DNA of 11,195 nt from Pseudomonadota bacterium (lineage in GTDB: Bacteria > Myxococcota_A > Polyangia > Fen-1088). The stretch is taken from contig JADGRD010000060.1 of assembly GCA_017881285.1 (NCBI GenBank), positions 1 to 11,195 of the forward strand. Direction: 5' to 3'. Under the pieces are notes generated by a model. The model saw nothing but the letters and a program-made list of their open reading frames with translations. It was not told the DNA's origin and did no database searches. The position numbers and the translations under genes were made by a program. Shown here in pieces: positions 1 to 5,566 of this stretch (positions are counted from its first letter, which is position 1; each line of letters begins with the position of its first letter).

Positions 1-361
1 GCCGGTAGTCCGCGATTTCCACCTGCCGCGCCGACTGATTCGACGACTTGTTGATGGGCACGCAGGCCAGGGCGTGCAGGCTTTCGATGAACGACAGACT
101 CGTGATCCCGCTCTTCGCCGCCAGAATCAACCGGTGCAGTTTCACGGAGACGATGCCGTCCTGCGCGTCGGGGTTGGCGTTCGCTCCCAGCGTGGTGCTG
201 TCCAGCCTAAACTGAAAGGTCACCGAGGCGTGCGCCGTGGCCGGCGCCGCGGGGATGAAGATGTTCGGACGCGTGACTTCGATGTCGGAGAACTGGGCAT
301 CGACCACCGGCGCACAGCCAACCCCGAGCAAGACCAGAGCGAAGATCCACCACCGTGCCAT
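1..361 (-). CDS. Putative lipoprotein, 3' end outside the window
   Basis: An open frame of 120 codons runs from an ATG at 361 to the left window edge with no stop, so the C-terminus is missing. The protein begins MARWWIFALVLLGVGCAP: a short charged start, a hydrophobic stretch and a Cys at residue 16. This reads as a lipoprotein signal, although the -3 position is Gly rather than the canonical Leu. The mature part has alternating hydrophobic/polar stretches (for example VTFQFRLDSTTLGA and IVSVKLHRLILAAKSGITSLSF) that suggest a beta-sandwich surface domain. I recognise no named family. The ATG lies 2 bp after the stop of the upstream outer-membrane protein gene, so the two are very likely cotranscribed and may act together at the outer membrane. 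A purine-rich GGGGGA about ten bases before the ATG may serve as the ribosome site. The reverse strand here also carries open frames, which are treated as shadows. Confidence 0.7.
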   Translation of the reverse strand, partial: MARWWIFALVLLGVGCAPVVDAQFSDIEVTRPNIFIPAAPATAHASVTFQFRLDSTTLGANANPDAQDGIVSVKLHRLILAAKSGITSLSFIESLHALACVPINKSSNQSARQVEIADYR

Positions 362-363
362 GG

Positions 364-1308
364 TCAGGATCCCCCGAACATGAAGATCACCCCAAGCTTG
401 GCGGACAGGGTGCCGGCATAGACCGTTCCATCTTGGGCAATCGTGACCGTGGTGCTGTTGTTTTTATCGACCACGACCGAATTCGGCGCATGGATGGTGC
501 CGATGAGGAAGGTGTAGCCACCATGAAGGAACAAGGTGGCGTTGCCGATAACCAGATCGAATCCGAGGTGCGCGTTGAAGTAGGTGTAGCCCAGTTCCTG
601 GACATAGGGCGTAACCCAGGTGGGCGTGTCGAAGAACGCGCGAGTCACTTTGTTGGTCGCGGCCAGGTTGCAGTGGCCAGCCTCGAAGCTGAAGGAGGGG
701 CCCCAGCCCACGGGGACGAACGAGACGCCGCCGCGGTATTCGAGGCTGGCCGTGTTGGTCCCCAAGGATGCGCCCAGCCGCAACCAGTCCGATGGGGAAA
801 GCACCAGTCCCAGGTTGAGCCCGTCGGGCACGCCCGCGTCGAAGCCCAGGCCGAACGCACGGTGGCCGCTTTTGACCCCGGGGGCCTTCGCAGCGGCGAC
901 CGTGCCCACGGCAGCCGGCCCGACCGCTACGAGCTTCGCCCCGACGCGCGGCAGCAATGGCGGCGCCGTGAATCCCGCGACAGCCGGTGGCGGGGTCGGT
1001 ACGGGCGACGGCGGCGCGTAGATCGGTGCCGCCACCGGCGGAACGTAGAGGGGCGCCGGCGGCGGGGGAGCGTAGACAGGAGCTGCCGCCGGGACGACCG
1101 GTGCGGAAGAGGGCGCCGCCTCATGTCCAGGGCGACGCATCGGTGTATAGGTGACCTGTGCGTCCGCCGGCGCAGGAGAGGCCGGAACCCCATACCCAGG
1201 ATAGGACGGCAGCGGTGCACTCTGCGCCCTTGCATTCCCAGCCCCGGCGGCCAGCGCAGCGCAGGCGAGAAGAGCGAAGCGGCACGCGCGTCCTACCGGG
1301 AAGAGCAT
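364..1308 (-). CDS. Secreted proline-rich, beta-rich outer-membrane protein
   Basis: This 314-residue protein starts with a classic signal peptide: MLFPVGRACR, a hydrophobic core, and a signal peptidase I site after ARA at residues 26-28. I chose the ATG at 1308 because it places the signal peptide at the N-terminus; a GTG at 1347 would add 13 residues in front of it. Residues 31-120 are a low-complexity Pro/Ala linker containing 9-residue-spaced Tyr units (VYAPPPPAP, LYVPPVAAP, IYAPP at about 78-99). Residues 120-314 show alternating short beta-like stretches rich in Gly and aromatics (AFGLGFDAGV, LRLGASLGTN, AHLGFDLVIG, LFLHGGYTFLIG) and end in a strand-like GVIFMFGGS. This suggests a small outer-membrane beta-barrel or barrel-like domain behind a periplasmic or cell-wall-spanning proline arm. 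No specific family is recognised. It is followed 2 bp later by a lipoprotein gene. The phosphorylase gene ends 87 bp upstream, so read-through from it is possible. Confidence 0.75.
   Translation of the reverse strand: MLFPVGRACRFALLACAALAAGAGNARAQSAPLPSYPGYGVPASPAPADAQVTYTPMRRPGHEAAPSSAPVVPAAAPVYAPPPPAPLYVPPVAAPIYAPPSPVPTPPPAVAGFTAPPLLPRVGAKLVAVGPAAVGTVAAAKAPGVKSGHRAFGLGFDAGVPDGLNLGLVLSPSDWLRLGASLGTNTASLEYRGGVSFVPVGWGPSFSFEAGHCNLAATNKVTRAFFDTPTWVTPYVQELGYTYFNAHLGFDLVIGNATLFLHGGYTFLIGTIHAPNSVVVDKNNSTTVTIAQDGTVYAGTLSAKLGVIFMFGGS
1009..1083 (-). repeat. Degenerate 9-residue Pro/Tyr coding repeat
   Basis: Within the outer-membrane protein, three tyrosines are spaced exactly nine residues apart in units of the form xYxPPxxAP (VYAPPPPAP, LYVPPVAAP, IYAPP). 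The pattern resembles proline-rich extended linkers of periplasmic or envelope proteins. The function is inferred; only the periodicity is seen. Confidence 0.55.
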
Positions 1309-1395
1309 CGGCCCGATGATACCACGCCGCACGATGGGCCCGGACACGGGCAGAGCCCCCGCCCACCGGCGACGTGCGTAGCCGCACAGGCGGAG

Positions 1396-3540
1396 CTATT
1401 TCCACATGGCACAGCTACGCACGCCCGCCGACGGCAAATAGCACTCGACGACGTAGTCACGCAGCATACGGTCGGTGTTGAAACGCCAGCCCAGCGTGCG
1501 GATGGCGCGCTTGATGTACGCCACCCATCCGTGCGGAACCCCCTGGTCGTCCTGGTTGTAGTAGAGCGGCACGACCTCGCTCTCCAGCACGCGGTAGAGC
1601 GACTCGGCATCGCGGCGATCCTGTTCGGCGACGTCGACGTGGCAGACGCCGTTGCCGATGGCGAAGCCGTTGAGCCCGTCGTACGCCTCGGCCCACCAGC
1701 CGTCGAGCACCGAGAGGTTGAGCCCGCCGTTGAGCAGCACTTTTTCGCCGCTCGTGCCGCTCGCCTCTTGTGGCCGGCGTGGGGTATTGAGCCACACGTC
1801 CACTCCCTGCACCAGATGCCGGGCGACGTTGATGTCGTAGCCCTCGACGAAGACGATGTGCGAGCGCAGCTCGGGCGACATGCTGGCCTGAACCACGGTC
1901 TTGAGCACCTCTTGCCCCGGCTGATCGGCGGGGTGCGCCTTGCCCGCGAACACGATCTGCACCGGCCGCTCGGCGTTGCACACGATGCGCTTCAGGCGCT
2001 CGACATCGGTGAAGAGCAGATTCGCGCGCTTGTAGGTGGCGAACCGCCGCGCAAACCCGATGGTCAGCGCGTCGGGATCGAGGGCCGTGGTGGCCGCGGC
2101 GATCATTTCCTCGCTGTGCCCGTTGCGCCGCCGCTGCGCCGTGACCTCGCGCCGGACGAAGCTAACCAAGTTGGCCCGCAGGGTGCGGTGGGTTTCCCAC
2201 AGCTCGGCGTCGAGCACAGTCTCGATGCGCGCCCACATCTTGGGTTCGGTCAGGTTGTCGGCCCAGTCCGGCCCGATACGCCGGCTGTAGAGCTCCTGCA
2301 TCGCGGGTGCGAGCCAGGTGCGCGCGTGGACGCCATTGGTGATGTGGCCGACCGGCACCTCGTCCTCGCGATGGTGCGGCCACAGCACCTGCCAGGCCCG
2401 GCGCGTGACCCGGCCGTGCAGACAGGAGACCGCGTTCGCGTAGCGGGACATCTTGAAGGCGAGCACGGTCATGCACAGTGCTTCGCGCGGGTCGTCGGGC
2501 CGCACGCGGCCGAGGCCCAGGAAGTCTTCACGCGAGAGCCGCAGGGATTGTCGCAGGAACTCGAGGTGCTCGTCGGCGAGCGCGGGTGGAAAGCGGTCGT
2601 GACCGGCGTCCACCGGGGTGTGGGTGGTGAACACCGTGGACTGGGCGACGTCCTGCGCGACATCGGCGAACGAGGCACCGGTTTCGATCATGCGCAGGCG
2701 CGCGTATTCCAGGGTGGCGAAGGCACTGTGCCCTTCGTTCAGGTGCAACCCGCTCCAGTCGATCCCGCAGGCGCGCAGGGCGCGAATGCCGCCCACGCCG
2801 AGCAGTAGCTCCTGCCGGATGCGCACGCGCTGGTCGCCGAAGTACAGGCGAGCAGCCAGACGGCGATTCTCGTCCGAGTTGCCGTCCAGATCGGTGTCGA
2901 GGAGAAGAAGCTGGTTGCGGCCGACGTTGACCTGCCACACCTGCGCCAGCAGGCGCTCGTGGGCGAGCGGCACCTCGATGATGAGCGGCTTGCCGTCGGC
3001 CCCGGTCTTGAGGGTGGTGCACAGATAGTCGGTGGGCGCGCTGACGTACTCCGCGTGTTGCTGCCCTTCGCGGTCGATGTGCTGGCGGAAATAGGATTCG
3101 CGGTAGTAGAGGCCGACCGCGACCAGGGCCAGCCCCATGTCGGACGCGGTCTTGAGATGGTCGCCGGCCAGTACCCCCAGACCGCCACTGTAAATGGGCA
3201 GCGACTCGTGGATGCCGAACTCCGCGGAAAAATAAGCCACGGGCCGCACGCGCAGCGGGGCGGCGTGGGAGTCGGCCCAGGTCGGCGTGGTCGGCGAGAT
3301 GTAAGCGCGAAATTCCCGGTAGGCACGGTCCACGCGCGCACGCATGGCGGCGTCGCCGGCGAGATCGTGCAAGCGTTCGCCGGTCAGGCGCCTGATCACC
3401 ATGAGCGGGTTGTGCTTCGAGGCGCGGAAACCGTCGCTGTCGATATCGCGAAAGAGTTTGATGACGGCCGGGTTCCATGCCCACCACATGTTCATGGAGA
3501 GCTCGTAGAGCTGATGCGCCAATTTTTCCGCGGGCGTCAT
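1396..3540 (-). CDS. glgP: Alpha-glucan (glycogen/maltodextrin) phosphorylase
   Basis: This enzyme releases glucose-1-phosphate from alpha-1,4-glucans using phosphate and pyridoxal phosphate, in the cytoplasm. It is 714 residues from the ATG at 3540 and belongs to the shorter GT35 phosphorylase branch (the TIGR02094 type) with a DUF3417-like N-terminus (LSMNMWWAWNP, residues 14-24). Signature blocks in order: YFSAEFG at 103-109, IYSGGLGVLAGDHLK at 116-130, NEGHSAF at 268-274, TTHTPVDAGHDRF at 305-317, ITNGVHARTWL, FAGKAHPAD, and EASGTSGEK. In the last block Lys600 is the expected PLP Schiff-base lysine. The family often has Met before this Lys; here it is Glu. An alternative ATG at 3606 would add 22 residues (IPELPSRL, somewhat like the family's N-terminal VPxLPxRL), but its codons are unusually AT-rich and it would overlap the glgC start by 2 bp, so 3540 is preferred. 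It is divergent from glgC, giving opposed synthesis and degradation genes around a 64-bp spacer. Confidence 0.93.
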   Translation of the reverse strand: MTPAEKLAHQLYELSMNMWWAWNPAVIKLFRDIDSDGFRASKHNPLMVIRRLTGERLHDLAGDAAMRARVDRAYREFRAYISPTTPTWADSHAAPLRVRPVAYFSAEFGIHESLPIYSGGLGVLAGDHLKTASDMGLALVAVGLYYRESYFRQHIDREGQQHAEYVSAPTDYLCTTLKTGADGKPLIIEVPLAHERLLAQVWQVNVGRNQLLLLDTDLDGNSDENRRLAARLYFGDQRVRIRQELLLGVGGIRALRACGIDWSGLHLNEGHSAFATLEYARLRMIETGASFADVAQDVAQSTVFTTHTPVDAGHDRFPPALADEHLEFLRQSLRLSREDFLGLGRVRPDDPREALCMTVLAFKMSRYANAVSCLHGRVTRRAWQVLWPHHREDEVPVGHITNGVHARTWLAPAMQELYSRRIGPDWADNLTEPKMWARIETVLDAELWETHRTLRANLVSFVRREVTAQRRRNGHSEEMIAAATTALDPDALTIGFARRFATYKRANLLFTDVERLKRIVCNAERPVQIVFAGKAHPADQPGQEVLKTVVQASMSPELRSHIVFVEGYDINVARHLVQGVDVWLNTPRRPQEASGTSGEKVLLNGGLNLSVLDGWWAEAYDGLNGFAIGNGVCHVDVAEQDRRDAESLYRVLESEVVPLYYNQDDQGVPHGWVAYIKRAIRTLGWRFNTDRMLRDYVVECYLPSAGVRSCAMWK

Positions 3541-3604
3541 GGGAGGCTGAGTGTTGCACAGGCGCGAAGGCAATTCAGGGATATAATGCTGGCGGACCTG
3601 AATC
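3541..3604. promoter_or_regulatory. Divergent glgP/glgC control region with TATAAT box
   Basis: This 64-bp spacer is noticeably more AT-rich than the coding DNA around it. On the plus strand it has a perfect TATAAT at 3582-3587, which would start transcription near 3594, about 11 nt before the glgC ATG. The only -35-like hexamer, TTGCAC at 3554-3559, is 22 bp away, longer than the usual 16-18 bp. GGCGGA at 3591-3596 could be the glgC ribosome site. The region must also serve the divergent phosphorylase gene, but no convincing minus-strand -35/-10 pair is visible. Confidence 0.35.
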
Positions 3605-4858
3605 ATGGATGAACCACGTCTACTCGCCTTCATCATGGCGGGCGGCAAGGGAGAGCGGCTCTTCCCGCTCACCCGCGATCGCGCCAAGCCCGCCGTCCCC
3701 TTCGGCGGCCGCTACCGCATCATCGACTTCGTGCTGTCCAACATGCACAACTCCGGCATCCGCGCCATGTACGTGCTCACGCAGTACAAGGCCCAGTCGC
3801 TGGTCGAGCACATCCAGCACGTCTGGGGTACGAGAAGCACGCACGCCGACTTCGTGACTATTGTTCCAGCGCAGATGCGCATGGGTGAGAGCTGGTACCG
3901 CGGCACTGCCGACTCCATCCATCAGAATTTCCATCTCGTCGAGGATTTCCGCCCCGACGTCGTGGTCGTGTTCGGCGCCGATCACGTCTACAAGATGAGT
4001 GTACGGCAGATGGTAGATTTCCACCTGGCCAAGGGCGCACTCGCCACCATTGCCTGCCTGCCCGTGCCGGTCAGCGAGGCCTCGCAATTCGGCATCGTCG
4101 AGACCGACGTCGAGGGACGCGCCACGGGGTTCCAGGAAAAACCCACCCACAACGTGGTGACCATCCCGGGCAATCCCGACTTTGCGCTCGCCTCGATGGG
4201 CAACTACACCTTCGCGCCGCTGCCCCTGCACGAGGCGCTCGAGGCGGACTCGCAGTTGGACACCCACCACGACTTCGGCAAGGACATCCTGCCTTCCCTG
4301 GTCAAGAGCAACCGCGTGTTTTGCTACGACTTCTCCACGAACCGCATCCCCGGCGTCACCGAGAAAGGCGAACTGGCCTACTGGCGCGACGTGGGAACCA
4401 TCGAGGCCTACTACGAGGCCAACATGGACCTCAAGAACGTGCAGCCGCACTTCAACCTCTACAACTGGGAGTGGCCCATCGTCAGCGTCAACTATCCCGA
4501 CCCGCCGTCGAAGCTGGTCTTCGACGACGAGCGCCGTCGCGGCATGCTGGTCCAGTCCATCATGTCGAGCGGCTGCGTGATCGCCGGCGGCTTCGTCAAG
4601 GACTGCGTCCTCGGCCGCAACGTATGGATCGACGAAGGCGCCGAGGTCCGCGATTCTATCCTCTTCGACAACGTGCACGTGGGCAAGAGCGCGCGTATCC
4701 AGCGCGCCATCGTCGACAAGAACGTGCGCGTCGCGCCCGGCGATCACATTGGTCACGACCTGGCCCGCGACGCCGTCCGCCACCACGTCAGCCAGGGCGG
4801 CATCACCGTGGTCGGCAAAGCCCGCGATACCTGGCTGACCAGGGCGAGAAACTTCTGA
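3605..4858 (+). CDS. glgC: Glucose-1-phosphate adenylyltransferase (ADP-glucose pyrophosphorylase)
   Basis: It makes ADP-glucose and pyrophosphate from ATP and glucose-1-phosphate, the committed step of bacterial glycogen synthesis. The 417 residues match the family length (E. coli GlgC is 431). The N-terminal nucleotidyltransferase domain shows MAGGKGERLFPLTRDRAKP (11-29), WYRGTADS (98-105), GADHVYKM (124-131, with Asp126 equivalent to the catalytic Asp142 of E. coli), FQEKP (176-180, with Lys179 equivalent to the glucose-1-phosphate-binding Lys195), SMGNYTF (198-204) and YWRDVGTIEAYY (259-270). Residues from about 300 onward form the left-handed beta-helix C-terminal domain used for tetramer contacts and effector binding (CVIAGG, VWIDEGAEVRDSILFDNVHVG). 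The residue aligned with the E. coli fructose-bisphosphate activator Lys39 is Asp25, so effector preference probably differs from enterics. The ATG at 3605 gives the expected N-terminus. glgA and glgB are not adjacent. Confidence 0.96.
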   Translation: MDEPRLLAFIMAGGKGERLFPLTRDRAKPAVPFGGRYRIIDFVLSNMHNSGIRAMYVLTQYKAQSLVEHIQHVWGTRSTHADFVTIVPAQMRMGESWYRGTADSIHQNFHLVEDFRPDVVVVFGADHVYKMSVRQMVDFHLAKGALATIACLPVPVSEASQFGIVETDVEGRATGFQEKPTHNVVTIPGNPDFALASMGNYTFAPLPLHEALEADSQLDTHHDFGKDILPSLVKSNRVFCYDFSTNRIPGVTEKGELAYWRDVGTIEAYYEANMDLKNVQPHFNLYNWEWPIVSVNYPDPPSKLVFDDERRRGMLVQSIMSSGCVIAGGFVKDCVLGRNVWIDEGAEVRDSILFDNVHVGKSARIQRAIVDKNVRVAPGDHIGHDLARDAVRHHVSQGGITVVGKARDTWLTRARNF

Positions 4859-4869
4859 GCGAACCCGAC

Positions 4870-4906
4870 GAGGGCGCAGAGGCAGAGGAGAGCACGGAGA
4901 CGGAAG
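4870..4906 (-). repeat. CTC/CGTG-type dispersed repeat, copy 1 (inverted)
   Basis: Read on the minus strand this 37-bp stretch is CTTCC-GT-CTCCGTGCTCTCC..., ending CGCCCTC. It aligns with the plus-strand copy at 5480-5513 over nearly the whole length, with a 3-base gap and a few substitutions. Such pyrimidine-rich CCTCCGTG-type units are common dispersed intergenic repeats in GC-rich environmental bacteria; that is general knowledge and not shown here beyond the two copies. Confidence 0.5.
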
Positions 4907-4953
4907 GGTGGAGTTGTTCCGTTCCAACACCGGGCCTAGACTTGCCTTTTCAC

Positions 4954-4969
4954 GGCCGCGGTAGTGGCC
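4954..4969 (+). terminator. Weak hairpin, possible glgC terminator
   Basis: GGCCGC and GTGGCC can pair as a 6-bp stem with one G-T pair around the loop GGTA, followed by ATTTCG. It lies 95 bp after the glgC stop and lacks a real U-tract, so intrinsic termination is uncertain. Confidence 0.2.
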
Positions 4970-4974
4970 ATTTC

Positions 4975-5031
4975 GCCTCGCCCCGCGCAGCGGGGAGAGG
5001 CCGACGCGCGCAGCGCGGCCGGTGAGGGGAT
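4975..5031. repeat. Two-hairpin palindromic repeat unit
   Basis: The first hairpin has arms 4975-4985 and 4991-5001 (11 bp, one mismatch, 5-base loop CGCAG). It is followed at once by a second GC-only hairpin closing on GGCC arms at 4999-5002 and 5017-5020, then GGTGAGGGG. The arrangement CCTC-CCCCGC...GCGGGGAGAGG...GGTGAGGGG is a form of intergenic palindrome seen in many GC-rich proteobacteria (recalled, not searched). One copy occurs in this window. Confidence 0.5.
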
Positions 5032-5072
5032 TGCCTGGCCCACGCGGCAACCGTCCCCGCCCGCAGGGATGC

Positions 5073-5370
5073 TCACCAGAAGGATGGATTCGGACGCTTC
5101 TCATCGGTGGCGCAGGCATCGCGAACCTCGGCCGAATCGTTTGCACCGTCGTTCAGTTTCTGACAGGGCCTGAACGCCTTGCGCGCGAGATACGGATACC
5201 CACGTCGGTAGAGCGTCCAGACTGTCGGTAAACGGCCCATGAGGAGCGCGAGGGTTATCCGAAGCGGCGGCCCTAGCGTAGAGCTTCTCTGCCTCTCGCC
5301 AATCGCCTTCGGCAAGGCGGATGTCGCCGAGGACAAGATTGGCATGCGGAATTGAGCTCGCACTTATCTA
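5073..5370 (-). pseudogene. Decayed TPR-protein C-terminal fragment
   Basis: On the minus strand, 5349 down to 5251 reads PHANLVLGDIRLAEGDW then REAEKLYARAAASDNP. This fits TPR consensus spacing well (Gly8, Ala20, Tyr24, Ala27, Pro32) apart from one extra Ala near the end. An in-frame stop lies just upstream (at about 5370). Downstream, the sequence in a different frame (RRGYPYLARKAF...DACATDEKRPNP, stop at 5073) looks like the natural C-terminus, implying at least one frameshift. It has no start and no intact frame. The parent could be any TPR-containing protein; large TPR-bearing Ser/Thr kinases are typical of myxobacteria. Confidence is low because only one repeat is visible. Confidence 0.3.
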
Positions 5371-5438
5371 GCCCGAGCGACCATCGACATGGCCAGATGG
5401 TTCCACGCCATCTCGGACGGGACAAGTCATGCCGATGA

Positions 5439-5466
5439 ATCGTTTGATCGATACATCGTTCGATCG
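5439..5466. promoter_or_regulatory. Tandem/palindromic candidate operator upstream of GH57
   Basis: ATCGTTTGATCG (5439-5450) is repeated as ATCGTTCGATCG (5455-5466) with a 4-bp spacer, a 16-bp period and one mismatch. Inside it, GATCGA (5446-5451) and TCGATC (5460-5465) also form an inverted repeat with an 8-bp spacer. It sits about 100 bp before the GH57 start in otherwise unstructured DNA, so a regulator binding site is plausible. No regulator gene is nearby. Confidence 0.3.
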
Positions 5467-5479
5467 TGGTCGTGGCCGT

Positions 5480-5513
5480 CTTCCTCCGTGCCCTCCCAGC
5501 CCTCCGCGCCCTC
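5480..5513 (+). repeat. CTC/CGTG-type dispersed repeat, copy 2
   Basis: This 34-bp plus-strand stretch, beginning CTTCCTCCGTGCCCTCC and ending CGCGCCCTC, is the inverted counterpart of 4870-4906. The two copies point in opposite directions and enclose the hairpin repeat, the TPR remnant and the tandem site. Confidence 0.5.
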
Positions 5514-5566
5514 TCGGCCGCGGGCCGTGCAATTGGCGACATGGCACGGTAAAGTCGCGGCCGCCG

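Larger units (their letters stand above)
4859..5566. other. Repeat-rich glgC-GH57 spacer
   Basis: No convincing intact gene is seen in this roughly 700-bp spacer. It holds inverted copies of a pyrimidine-rich repeat near both ends, a two-hairpin palindrome, a probable decayed TPR fragment on the minus strand, and a short tandem/palindromic site before the GH57 gene. Each is listed separately. Open frames that extend the GH57 gene upstream of 5567 read through the repeat and are not credible coding sequence. Confidence 0.6.

Noticed and set aside
355..2808. Very long open frame on the plus strand antisense to the outer-membrane protein and phosphorylase genes
   Set aside because: It is a GC-bias shadow: the opposite strand encodes recognisable phosphorylase motifs, and this frame yields Arg/His-rich sequence with no family features.
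3620..5146. Long minus-strand open frame antisense to glgC
   Set aside because: The plus strand is an unmistakable glgC with full-length family motifs; the antisense product is low-complexity Val/Asp/His sequence.
5429..5566. Upstream extension of the GH57 gene by 46 residues
   Set aside because: It translates the candidate operator and the CTC/CGTG repeat; the family-like sequence starts at the Met encoded at 5567.
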